A stretch of 64,000 nt of DNA from an uncultured Caulobacterales bacterium (GTDB lineage: Bacteria; Pseudomonadota; Alphaproteobacteria; Caulobacterales; Caulobacteraceae): assembly GCA_903884425.1 (NCBI GenBank), contig CAISEP010000020.1:186001-250000 (forward strand). The letters are read 5' to 3'. This document shows, piece by piece, positions 7,677-15,705 of this stretch; within the stretch, counting starts at the first letter, position 1; every line of letters starts with the position of its first letter. The translations under genes and the position numbers were made by a program. Below the pieces are notes generated by a model. It was not told where the DNA came from. It ran no database searches and was given only the letters and a program-made list of their open reading frames with translations.

Positions 7677-9266
7677 CTACTTATCAAGCTTCAGCACCAG
7701 CGGAAGGGTCTGGGACCCCCGGGTGACGAGGAAGAAGATGGTGGGACGCCCCGCCTTCTTCGCCTCGGCGATCACCGCCGCCAGGTCCGCCGCAGAGCCC
7801 AGGGGCTTCTGGTTGGCGCTGACCAGCACGTCGCCGGGATGCAGGCCCTTGCGCGCCGCATCGCTGTCGTCCTCCAGCCCCGTCACCACCAGGCCGTGGA
7901 CCGTGGGCTTCAGGTCGTACTTGTGCCGCAGGCCATCGGTCAGGGGCTGGACCGCGAGGCCCAGCGCTCCGGGCTTGCCGCTGTCGGCGGCGTCGGGGCC
8001 GTCGGCGTCCTCGTCCCCGTTCTGGCGGGCGAGAAGCGCGGTTTCCGACGGACGGGTGCCCGCCTTGGCCACCAGGTTGATCGTCTTGCCGCCGCGCAGC
8101 ACCTCGAGCTTCAGGGCATCGCCGGGAGAGGTCATGGCCACTGCCCGGGTGAGCGCCCCGCGGTTGGCCAGGGCCTTGCCGTTCACCGAGACGATGATGT
8201 CGCCGTTCTGCACGCCCGCCTTCTCCGCCGGGCCGCCGGGGGTCACTTCGCCCACCAGCACCCCGTGATTGGCGGTGACGCCCAGGCTCTCGCCCACGTC
8301 CTTGGTCACGTCATAGACGCCGACGCCCAGATAGCCCCGGACCACGGACTGGCCGGCCATCAGGGACTTGGTGATCCGCTCGGCAATGTCGGCGGGAATG
8401 GCGAAGCCGATGCCCACAGACCCGCCGGAAGGGGAGAAGATCGCCGTGTTCACCCCGATCACCCGGCCATAGATGTCGAAGGTCGGGCCGCCGGAATTGC
8501 CCCGGTTGATGGGGGCGTCGATCTGCAGATAGTCGACGAAGTTGTCGCCGATGTCCCGGCCATAGGCGGACACGATCCCCGCCGTGGCGGTGCCGCCCAG
8601 CAGGAAGGGGTTGCCCACGGCGATGACCCAGTCCCCCACCCGGGGCTTGGCCTTGTTCTCGAAGGTGACGAAGGGGAAGTCCTTTCCGTCGACCTTGATC
8701 ACGGCCAGGTCCGTGCCCTCGTCGCGGCCGACCACCCGGGCCTTCAGCTCGCGTTTATCGTTGAGTTTCACCGTGATTGTATCGGCGTCGGCGATCACGT
8801 GGTTGTTGGTGACGATGTAGCCGTCCGGCGAGATGAAGAAGCCGGAGCCGGAGGCCATGGCGGCGGGACCGTCCTCGTCCCCGTCGTCGCTGTTGTCGTC
8901 GCCACCGTTGGGGGCCGGGGCGCCGGGCTTCGGCGGGGCCTTGGGGGCGGATTTCGGGGTCTTCTTCGGAGCCTTGGGGACCGGCATGCCGAAGCGCTTG
9001 GCCAGCTCGGCCATGGCGTCATTGGCGTGGGCCTTGGAGGTGACGTCGATGGACACCACCGCCGGGGCCACCCGCTCGAAGATATCGGCGAAGGACATGG
9101 GGCTGCCCGGAGGCGGGGCGAAGCTGGTCCCCGGCACCGCCTGGTTCACGGGCGGACGCTCGTCGGCCATGGCCTGGGGCCACTGGACGCCCGCGCCGAC
9201 GACGGCCAGCGCCGCAACACTGACACCGGCCAGCGCGCCTGCAACGAAACCCTTCTTCATCACCAT
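7677..9266 (-). CDS. degP: Do-family periplasmic serine protease (DegP/HtrA)
   Basis: A 529-residue periplasmic protease-chaperone that degrades or refolds misfolded envelope proteins. A signal peptide covers about residues 1-33. The trypsin-like domain has the catalytic triad His156 (TNNHVI), Asp186 (GTDLAVIK) and Ser258 (RGNSGG). Two PDZ domains follow, at about 310-405 and 430-520. Residues about 95-135 form an unusually charged, Pro/Ala/Lys- then Asp-rich segment where DegP proteins have the LA loop. The start has AAGGGA eight bases upstream. It precedes the two-component pair and follows ccmH, an order also known from rhizobial cycHJKL-degP loci. Confidence 0.95.
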   Translation of the reverse strand: MVMKKGFVAGALAGVSVAALAVVGAGVQWPQAMADERPPVNQAVPGTSFAPPPGSPMSFADIFERVAPAVVSIDVTSKAHANDAMAELAKRFGMPVPKAPKKTPKSAPKAPPKPGAPAPNGGDDNSDDGDEDGPAAMASGSGFFISPDGYIVTNNHVIADADTITVKLNDKRELKARVVGRDEGTDLAVIKVDGKDFPFVTFENKAKPRVGDWVIAVGNPFLLGGTATAGIVSAYGRDIGDNFVDYLQIDAPINRGNSGGPTFDIYGRVIGVNTAIFSPSGGSVGIGFAIPADIAERITKSLMAGQSVVRGYLGVGVYDVTKDVGESLGVTANHGVLVGEVTPGGPAEKAGVQNGDIIVSVNGKALANRGALTRAVAMTSPGDALKLEVLRGGKTINLVAKAGTRPSETALLARQNGDEDADGPDAADSGKPGALGLAVQPLTDGLRHKYDLKPTVHGLVVTGLEDDSDAARKGLHPGDVLVSANQKPLGSAADLAAVIAEAKKAGRPTIFFLVTRGSQTLPLVLKLDK

Positions 9267-9443
9267 TGAAACGTCCCTTGTAACGGTCCGACGGGCGGAC
9301 CCTCATCGCGATGTCAGCTCAGCTCGTACAGATGAGCCCGACCATGGTTCGGCGCAAGTTGGGCGGGACCGTGGCGGACCTTCCTATCTTACGAAAGCTT
9401 AATTTTGCGCCGACGGAATTGCAGACGGTTTTCCCGACGCTTT

Positions 9444-9899
9444 TCAGGCATCCAGCTGGCGAAGGCGCGCCTCTTCCTCGGCCGACAGGGGCAGGTCCGC
9501 CTCCGGGGTCCCGCGGGCCCGACGCAGCCACAGGAAGGCCCCCGCCCCTGCGACGACGCCGAAGGGGGTCAGCCACAGGAGCGCCGTGCCCGCATCGAAG
9601 GGCGGCTTCAGCAGCACGAACTTGCCGTAGCGGGCCACGAGGAAGCCGCGGACCTCCGCATCGGTGCGTCCCGCCGCCACCTGCTGGCGGACGATCCGGC
9701 GCAGGTCCGAGGCCAGCTCCGCCTCGCTGTCGTCGATGCTCTCGTTCTGGCAGACCAGGCACCGCACCTCCCGGAACAGGTCCCGGGCGCGGGCCTCCTT
9801 CACCGGATCGGCCAGCCGGTCCGCCGGGTCCCCCGCCGCCCCGGCGGTGAGCCACAGGGCGCACCCGATCATGGCCAGGGCCGGGGCGACGCGCCTCAT
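9444..9899 (-). CDS. ccmH: Cytochrome c maturation protein CcmH (CycL)
   Basis: A 151-residue membrane-anchored thioredoxin-fold protein that reduces apocytochrome c cysteines before heme attachment. A signal/anchor covers residues 1-22. The redox motif is Cys47-Leu-Val-Cys50 in REVRCLVCQNESI, and a C-terminal helix spans about 103-125. Its ATG overlaps the ccmF stop codon (ATGA), so the two are translationally coupled. The length is that of the short alphaproteobacterial CcmH; the CcmI part is encoded separately at 15706-16875. Confidence 0.95.
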   Translation of the reverse strand: MRRVAPALAMIGCALWLTAGAAGDPADRLADPVKEARARDLFREVRCLVCQNESIDDSEAELASDLRRIVRQQVAAGRTDAEVRGFLVARYGKFVLLKPPFDAGTALLWLTPFGVVAGAGAFLWLRRARGTPEADLPLSAEEEARLRQLDA

Positions 9900-11890
9900 G
9901 CCTTGGCTCCGGCCGCCGCCGCCGCCCGGGCCCTGGCTCCCGCGGCCATGCGCAGCCGCCGGTCGGAGAGGGAGACCAGCCCCCCCAGCGCCATCAGCAG
10001 CGGCCCGCCGAAGATCATCCGCGCCCAGGGGTTCCAATAGGCGCGGATCAGCCAGCTGGGCTCCCCCGCCCCGGCGCCTTCCCGGCGCTCCCCGAACACC
10101 ACATAAAGGTCGCTGGGCCCGTGGGTCTCGATGGCCACCTGGCTCACCGTCTGGCGGTTGGCGGGATAGAAGCGCCGCTCCGGATAGAGGACGCTGTCCC
10201 CCGCCGGGCCCTTGATGCGCACCGTCGCCCGCTCCGCCGAATAGTTGGGGCCCTCCGCCTCCGTCACGTCCGTCAGGCTGAGGCTGTAGGCCCCCACCTG
10301 GACGCTGTCCCCCAGCTTCAGGGCCTGGGCTGCCTCCACCCGCCAGCCGGTCTCGACGCAGGCGCCCAGCACGAACACCCCGACGCCGATATGGGCAAGC
10401 GTCATGCCATAGGCCCCCCGGGGCAGGCCGGTCAGGCGGTTGGCCACCTCCTTCAGCGGCGCGCGGAACAGGCGGACGCGCTCCGCCAGCTCCGTCACGG
10501 CACCTGCGATCAGCCAGACCCCCAGCGCGATGCCGATGGCGGCAAAGGCGCCCTTGGCGTTCTGCAGGGCGAAGACGCCGATGCCGGTGGCCAGCGCCAG
10601 CACTCCCGCCGCCCACAGGCGCTGCACCGCGCCCCGGGCATCCGCCCGCTTCCACGACAGCAGTGTCCCCGCCGGCAGCAGGATCAGCACCGCCGTCATC
10701 AGCGGGGCGAAGGTCAGGTTGAACCAGGGGGCGCCCACGCTCAGGGGCTGGCCGGTGGCGGCCTGATAGATGAGCGGATAGAGGGTGCCCGCCATCACCG
10801 TCAGGGCGGCGGTGGCCAGGAACAGGTTGTTGATCACCAGCGCCCCCTCCCGGCTGATGGGGGCGAACAGGCCGCCTGCCTTCAGCACGGGCGCGCGCCA
10901 GGCGAACAGGCCAAGCCCCGAGCCCGCCGCGACCGCCAGGATGCCCAGCAGGATCGCGCCGCGCTTCGGATCCACGGCAAAGGCGTGGACGGAGGTCAGG
11001 ATGCCCGACCGCACCAGGAAGGCCCCGAGCATGGAGAAGCTGAACGCCGCCACGCCCAGGAACACGGTCCAGCCGGCCAGGGCCCCGCGCTTCTCGGTGA
11101 CGATGGACGAGTGCAGCAGGGCCGCCCCCACCAGCCAGGGCATGAAGCTGGCATTCTCCACCGGGTCCCAGAACCACCAGCCGCCCCAGCCCAGCTCGTA
11201 ATAGGCCCAGAAGGAGCCCAGCGTGATGCCGATGGTCAGAAGGCTCCACGCCGCCAGCGCCCAGGGCCGCACCCAGCGGGCAAAGGCGGTGTCCACCCGG
11301 CCCTCGATCAGCACGGCGACGCACAGGCTGAACACCACCGAAAAGCCCACATAGCCGGAATAGAGGAAGGGCGGATGGATGGCCAGGAACGGGTCCTGCA
11401 GGATCGGGTTCAGGGACGCCCCCTCCACCGGCGGCCTGGCCAGGCGCACGAACGGGTTGGAGGCAAAGGCCGTATAGGCGAGGAAGACCAGGCCCAGCAG
11501 CCCCTGCACCCCCACCGTCAGGGCCTTCAGCCCCACCGGCAGCTGCCGCCCGGCCAGCACCACCGCCGCGCCGAAGCCGGTGAGGGCCAGGTTCCACAGG
11601 AGCATGGAGCCCTCGTGGCTGCCCCAGACCGCCGCCACCTTGTAGAGCAGCGGCTTGTCCGTGTGGGAGTTGTTGGCGACGTTGGCGACGGAGAAGTCCG
11701 AGGTGACGAAGGCCGTCATCAGGCTGAGGAAGGCGATGGCCACGGCGGCAAAGGCCATCAGCGCCGCCCCCTCCCCCGCCCCGCGGAGCGCCGCGTCATG
11801 GCGCCAGCGGGCGGTGAAGCTCAGGCCTGACTGGGCGGCCGACAGGACCAGCGCCAGCACCAGGGCAAAGGCCCCCAGCTCCGCGATCAC
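9896..11890 (-). CDS. ccmF: Heme lyase subunit CcmF (CycK)
   Basis: A 664-residue polytopic membrane protein of the System I cytochrome c heme lyase. It receives heme from CcmE and attaches it to apocytochrome c with CcmH and CcmI. The tryptophan-rich WWD domain is visible (GWGGWWFWDPVENASFMPW), along with many membrane segments and a periplasmic domain near the C-terminus. The start is a GTG at 11890 whose GTGA overlaps the ccmE stop. The longer frame from 11950 would overlap ccmE and is unlikely. The end overlaps ccmH by four bases. Confidence 0.95.
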   Translation of the reverse strand: MIAELGAFALVLALVLSAAQSGLSFTARWRHDAALRGAGEGAALMAFAAVAIAFLSLMTAFVTSDFSVANVANNSHTDKPLLYKVAAVWGSHEGSMLLWNLALTGFGAAVVLAGRQLPVGLKALTVGVQGLLGLVFLAYTAFASNPFVRLARPPVEGASLNPILQDPFLAIHPPFLYSGYVGFSVVFSLCVAVLIEGRVDTAFARWVRPWALAAWSLLTIGITLGSFWAYYELGWGGWWFWDPVENASFMPWLVGAALLHSSIVTEKRGALAGWTVFLGVAAFSFSMLGAFLVRSGILTSVHAFAVDPKRGAILLGILAVAAGSGLGLFAWRAPVLKAGGLFAPISREGALVINNLFLATAALTVMAGTLYPLIYQAATGQPLSVGAPWFNLTFAPLMTAVLILLPAGTLLSWKRADARGAVQRLWAAGVLALATGIGVFALQNAKGAFAAIGIALGVWLIAGAVTELAERVRLFRAPLKEVANRLTGLPRGAYGMTLAHIGVGVFVLGACVETGWRVEAAQALKLGDSVQVGAYSLSLTDVTEAEGPNYSAERATVRIKGPAGDSVLYPERRFYPANRQTVSQVAIETHGPSDLYVVFGERREGAGAGEPSWLIRAYWNPWARMIFGGPLLMALGGLVSLSDRRLRMAAGARARAAAAAGAKA

Positions 11891-12387
11891 CGGTTGGCAC
11901 TCCCGCCCACCATGGGGGCGGTGGAGGACACCGTGGCATCCGGCCGCCACTGGCCGGACTTCTTCAGGGCGTCGGCCACGTCCTTGGGCATGTAGCGCTC
12001 GTCGTGCTTGGCCAGCACTTCCTTGGCCACGAACACCCCGTCGGGGCGATAGGCCCCTTGCGTCACCACCCCCTGCCCCTCGCGGAACAGGTCGGGCAGG
12101 TCGCCGCGGAAGCTGACCTTGTCGGTGGCGATCCTGTCGGTGACCGCGAAGCTGACGGTGCCGTCGGGCCCCTTGACCACGGAGCCCCGCTCCACCAGCC
12201 CGCCGATGCGCACCGTGCGCCCGGCGGGCACGTGCTTCGCCCTGGCCTGGGCGGGGGTGTAGAAGAACACGGCCCCGTCGCCGATGGCGTAGACCGACAG
12301 GAAGGCACCCGCGGCCAGGATGGGGGCTGCCACGGCCACGGCCATCAGCCGACGGCGGGCCTTTCGGGACTTGGGCAGGAGGCTCAT
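11887..12387 (-). CDS. ccmE: Heme chaperone CcmE (CycJ)
   Basis: A 166-residue membrane-anchored beta-barrel protein that binds heme covalently in the periplasm and hands it to CcmF. The N-terminal anchor lies at about residues 15-36. The heme-binding histidine is His128 in LAKHDERYMP, with Tyr132 as the usual axial ligand. The ATG at 12387 gives the normal length; the frame is open to 12435 but adds residues not expected in the family. It is the first gene of ccmEFH. In many alphaproteobacteria ccmI lies directly upstream, but here an insert separates them. Confidence 0.95.
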   Translation of the reverse strand: MSLLPKSRKARRRLMAVAVAAPILAAGAFLSVYAIGDGAVFFYTPAQARAKHVPAGRTVRIGGLVERGSVVKGPDGTVSFAVTDRIATDKVSFRGDLPDLFREGQGVVTQGAYRPDGVFVAKEVLAKHDERYMPKDVADALKKSGQWRPDATVSSTAPMVGGSANR

Positions 12388-12473
12388 GGGACGGGTATAG
12401 CCCGCGTTGCAGGGGGTTTGTAGCACTTCCCTCAAATTTGCGGTGATTTGCGGGCGGGGGGGATGGGGCTTGT

Positions 12474-12694
12474 GTCCTTCGAGACGGGCTTCGCCCTCCT
12501 CAGGATGACGCGCGTTTGTGCCACGCGCGGATCAGGATGTGGGTTCGACCAACACCTTGCGTCATGGTGAGGAGCCCCGGAACGGGGCATCTCGAACCAC
12601 GGGCTTCGCCCTACTCAGGATGACGACGGTTGTGGACACCCACAAAGCTGCGTCATGGTGAGGAGGCCCGGAACGGGCCGTCTCGAACCACGCA
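12474..12694. repeat. Class B repeat pair B1
   Basis: Two class B units fill most of the gap between the divergent ccmE and DUF4287 genes. The first (about 12474-12600) has the full layout: a GTCCTTCGAGACGG-type end, a CTCCTCAGGATGACG arm, a conserved middle containing GATCAGGATGTGGG, a CGTCATGGTGAGGAG arm and a TCTCGAACCACG end. The second (about 12601-12694) lacks the outer left end. Its last 44 bases (12651-12694) are the exact reverse complement of 13282-13325 on the other side of the gene. Confidence 0.88.
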
Positions 12695-12707
12695 AGGGAC
12701 CGCCCCC

Positions 12708-13277
12708 ATGCCCACCGGAGCCCTCAGCCCCCGCCAGCAGCAGTGGTTCGCCGCGATCCGCGAGGGTCTCGCCGCCGAGACCGGCAGGACCCTGGACGAA
12801 TGGGCGGAGATCGCCCGCACCTGTCCGGAAACCCGACACCGGGCCCGGCTGACCTGGCTGAAGACCCATCACGGCCTGGGCCAGAACCGGGCCTCCATCG
12901 TGCTGGCCGCCGCCTTTCCCCCTGACGACGCGAGGTCCCCGACGGAGGCCAACGAACAGGCCCTGTGGAAGGACGCCGCCGGTCGCGCGATCCTGGCCGC
13001 CGTCCGCGCCCGGGTCGAAACCCTGCCCGAGGTGGTCACCGGCCAGCGCAAGGGCTTCACCGCCTGGTCCCGGGCCTTCCAGTTCGCGGCGCTTCGTCCA
13101 GCCAGGGGCGGGGTGCGGCTGGGCCTGGCCGTGCCGCTGGACGCCGGTCCCGGGCTGGTCGCCCCGGCGCGGGAAGGCTGGTCGGAGCGGCTGACCGCCG
13201 TGCGCGTGCTGGCCGGACCGGAGGACGTGGACGACGGCGTGGCCGCGCTGCTGCAGGCGGCCTGGGCGCGGAGCTGA
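12708..13277 (+). CDS. DUF4287/DUF5655-type protein in a repeat-flanked cassette
   Basis: A 189-residue soluble protein. Residues about 22-70 match the DUF4287 pattern (GRTLDEWAEIARTCPETRH, then WLKTHHGLGQNRA), and the C-terminal half resembles the DUF5655 region usually fused to it. The biochemical role of these domains is not established. The ATG at 12708 has AAGGGA ten bases upstream; the longer frame reads through repeat DNA. The gene stands alone on the plus strand inside a minus-strand region, bracketed by class B repeats whose inner ends are perfect 44-bp inverted copies, between ccmE and the rest of its usual operon. Confidence 0.82.
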   Translation: MPTGALSPRQQQWFAAIREGLAAETGRTLDEWAEIARTCPETRHRARLTWLKTHHGLGQNRASIVLAAAFPPDDARSPTEANEQALWKDAAGRAILAAVRARVETLPEVVTGQRKGFTAWSRAFQFAALRPARGGVRLGLAVPLDAGPGLVAPAREGWSERLTAVRVLAGPEDVDDGVAALLQAAWARS

Positions 13278-13281
13278 GAGG

Positions 13282-13414
13282 TGCGTGGTTCGAGACGGCC
13301 CGTTCCGGGCCTCCTCACCATGACGAAGGGTGTTGGTCGAGCCCCCACCCTGAAAGGGTACCTACAACGCGCGTCATCCTGAGGAGGGCCGTCAGGCCCG
13401 TCTCGAAGGACGCA
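13282..13414. repeat. Class B repeat B2
   Basis: A single class B unit sits between the convergent DUF4287 and PhzF-like genes. It starts TGCGTGGTTCGAGACGG, continues with a GGCCCG/CGGGCC hairpin and a CTCCTCACCATGACG arm, and ends with CGTCATCCTGAGGAGG and TCTCGAAGGACGCA. Bases 13282-13325 are a perfect inverted copy of 12651-12694. Confidence 0.88.
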
Positions 13415-13419
13415 CCCCC

Positions 13420-14277
13420 CTAGACCGTCACCCCCTCGAACATCGTCACCGTGCGGCCGCCGACCCAGACCTGGCCGGTGGGGTCCTGGTCGATGAACAC
13501 CCGGCCGCGGCGGCCGATCACCGTCCCCTGGGCGGCCACATAGGGGGCCGTCACCCGGCCCGCCGCCAGCAGGCACTGGGCCACGGAAGCGTTCAGGCTG
13601 CCGGTGACCGGGTCCTCCCGCAGGGACCCCGCCTCCGCCGTGAACAGGGCCCGGACCTCGTAGGCCACTGGGCTGCCCGGGGGATGGAACCCCACCACGC
13701 CCAGGTCCAGGGGCCGGTTGCAGGTGCGTTTCGGGTCCAGCGCCAGAACCGCCGCCGCACTCTCCATCCGGACCATGATCCAGCCGGGGCCGTTGGCGGC
13801 CCAGACCGCCTCCAGCACCGCCTCCGGCGGCACCTGCAGCACATCGAGGAGGGTGGCCATGAGCTCGGCGTCCACCGGCCCGCTGCGGATCAGGGGCGGG
13901 GCGGCGAAGGACAGGACCTCCGCCCCCTGGTTCACCTGCACCAGCCCCACGCCGCACTGCTGCATCACCCGGCCCGGCGTCTTCGGCCGCCCGCCCCGGC
14001 GCAGCCACGCATGGCAGGTGCCCAGCGTCGGATGCCCGGCAAAGGGCAGCTCCCGGTCCAGGGTGAAGATGCGGACATGATAGTCCGCCGCCGGGTCCGT
14101 CGGTGCCACCAGGAAGGTGGTCTCCGACAGGTTCAGCCAGCGGGCGATCCGCTGCATCTCCTCCGTGGAGAGGCCGTCGGCGTCGAACACCACGGCCAGC
14201 GGGTTGCCGGTCATGGCCCCCCCGGCCGCGGGGTCGTCGGGGAACACGTCCACCAGCTGGAAGGGCCGTCCGGTCAT
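13420..14277 (-). CDS. PhzF-family isomerase-like protein
   Basis: A 285-residue protein with the diaminopimelate-epimerase-like fold of the PhzF family. Members act as isomerases without a cofactor; most physiological substrates outside phenazine synthesis are unknown. The family acid is Glu52 in LNLSETTFL. FAGHPTLG (about 78-85) and EDPVTGS near the C-terminus are the two glycine-rich family signatures. The length is normal. It lies 25 bp downstream of the amidohydrolase gene on the same strand, so the two may be co-transcribed. No phenazine genes are nearby. Confidence 0.9.
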   Translation of the reverse strand: MTGRPFQLVDVFPDDPAAGGAMTGNPLAVVFDADGLSTEEMQRIARWLNLSETTFLVAPTDPAADYHVRIFTLDRELPFAGHPTLGTCHAWLRRGGRPKTPGRVMQQCGVGLVQVNQGAEVLSFAAPPLIRSGPVDAELMATLLDVLQVPPEAVLEAVWAANGPGWIMVRMESAAAVLALDPKRTCNRPLDLGVVGFHPPGSPVAYEVRALFTAEAGSLREDPVTGSLNASVAQCLLAAGRVTAPYVAAQGTVIGRRGRVFIDQDPTGQVWVGGRTVTMFEGVTV

Positions 14278-14302
14278 GGGTCTCTCCCTGGCGTCGCCGC
14301 GG

Positions 14303-15622
14303 TCAGTGGGTGGGCTTGCCGTCGCGCTTGTAGACCTCGCCGCCCTTCATGACGAAGGCCACGTGCTCCAGCACGGTGACATCGGCGGTGGGGTCGCCGT
14401 TCACCGCGATGATGTCGGCATAGCGCCCGGCCTGGACCGAGCCGATGTCCGCGGGATCGCCGATCAGGTCCGCCGCGTTCTGGGTCGCCGCCAGCAGCGT
14501 ATCCACCGGCGCCATGCCCGCCTTCACCATCAGGGCGAATTCCCGGGCGTTCTGGCCGTGGGGCACGAGGCCCTGGTCGGTGCCGAAGGCGATCTTGACG
14601 CCCGCCTTGTACGACCGGTTGAGATTGCCCTGCATCACCGGAGTCACGGCAATGGCCTTGGCCGCGGAGGTGGGGGGCAGCTTCTCCGGATGGGTCACGG
14701 CGATGTCATAGACCGCGCTGGCGATCAGCATGGTCGGCACCAGATAGGCCCCATGCGCCTTGTACAGCTTGTCGGACTCCGCATCGCCGAAGGAGCCGTG
14801 CTCGATGGAATCCACCCCCAGCGCCAGGGCGTGGTTGATGGCCGTGGTGCCGTGCACATGGGCCGCCACCTTCATCTTCAGGGCGTGGGCGGTCTCCACC
14901 ACCGCCTTGATCTCGTCATCGGCCATCAGCTGCAGGGACGGGTCGTCGCCGATGGACAGCACCCCGCCGGACGGCATGATCTTGATCAGGTCCACCCCCC
15001 GGCGGCGATAGGCGCGCACGGTGCGGCGGGCCTGTTCGGGGCTGTCGATGGTCACCTCGTCCCAGTGGGGATGGGTCAGCTCCGGGTCGAGGCCGTTGGC
15101 CGGGTCCCCGTGGCCGCCCGTCGGGCCCAGCGGCGCGCCGGCCACCCACATGCGCGGCCCGGGCACGGTCCCGGCATTGATGGCCCGCTTCAGCGCCACC
15201 ACCAGGTCGGTGTCGGAGCCCACGTCCCGAACGGTGGTGAAGCCCGCCTCCAGGGTCGCCTTGACATAGCGGGTGGACTTGTAGGCCGCGTCGAAGCTGG
15301 TCTCGGTCACCGCCTCCCGCACCGGGTCGCCCCCGTCGAACTGGCTGGTGATGTGCACGTGGCAGTCGATCAGGCCCGGAAGGACGGTGGAGGACTTCAG
15401 GTCGATCACCTCCGCCCCCGGATGGTCCACATAGCCCGCCTCGACGCCGGTGATGCGGTCGTCATGCACCAGGATCGTCACCTCGCTGCGCAGGGTCTTC
15501 GAGGTGCCGTCGAACAGCTTGCCGGCGTGGATCACCACGTCCTTCGCCTGGGCCCCCGATCCGGCCAGCAGGGCCGAGGCGGCGGCGGCGGCGGTCAGTG
15601 CCGCCCGAAGCTTGAAGGTCAT
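14303..15622 (-). CDS. Exported amidohydrolase-superfamily metalloenzyme (possible dipeptidase)
   Basis: A 439-residue hydrolase with a cleavable signal peptide (about residues 1-26, ending AQA). The amidohydrolase pattern is complete: HVH after the first strand (LIDCHVHIT), a Lys in LIKIMPSGG that could be the carboxylated metal bridge, HVHG, SIEHG, and a metal-site Asp in FGTDQG. Related enzymes in Caulobacter cleave L-Xaa-L-Arg/Lys and other Xaa-Pro-type dipeptides. By similarity of motif layout this is probably a periplasmic peptidase or cyclic-amide hydrolase, but the substrate is not fixed. It lies 25 bp upstream of the PhzF-like gene. Confidence 0.88.
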   Translation of the reverse strand: MTFKLRAALTAAAAASALLAGSGAQAKDVVIHAGKLFDGTSKTLRSEVTILVHDDRITGVEAGYVDHPGAEVIDLKSSTVLPGLIDCHVHITSQFDGGDPVREAVTETSFDAAYKSTRYVKATLEAGFTTVRDVGSDTDLVVALKRAINAGTVPGPRMWVAGAPLGPTGGHGDPANGLDPELTHPHWDEVTIDSPEQARRTVRAYRRRGVDLIKIMPSGGVLSIGDDPSLQLMADDEIKAVVETAHALKMKVAAHVHGTTAINHALALGVDSIEHGSFGDAESDKLYKAHGAYLVPTMLIASAVYDIAVTHPEKLPPTSAAKAIAVTPVMQGNLNRSYKAGVKIAFGTDQGLVPHGQNAREFALMVKAGMAPVDTLLAATQNAADLIGDPADIGSVQAGRYADIIAVNGDPTADVTVLEHVAFVMKGGEVYKRDGKPTH

Positions 15623-15705
15623 TGTGGCAATCTCCCCGAATGATTTGGCGCGCAGGGTGGCCGATTTCGGCCCGGCCGGAAAGTGGGAGTCGTCAGCGGA
15701 TCGCG

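Noticed and set aside
9444-11597. A 717-codon frame merging ccmH with an upstream region
   Set aside because: Only its last 151 codons are ccmH; the rest is a shadow of ccmF in another frame.
12540-12600. GGTTCGA-like stretches in class B repeats as tRNA T-arms
   Set aside because: No acceptor, D or anticodon stems can be built around any copy.
13420-14277. Phenazine biosynthesis from the PhzF-like gene
   Set aside because: No other phenazine genes are nearby, and PhzF-like proteins are widespread without phenazines.
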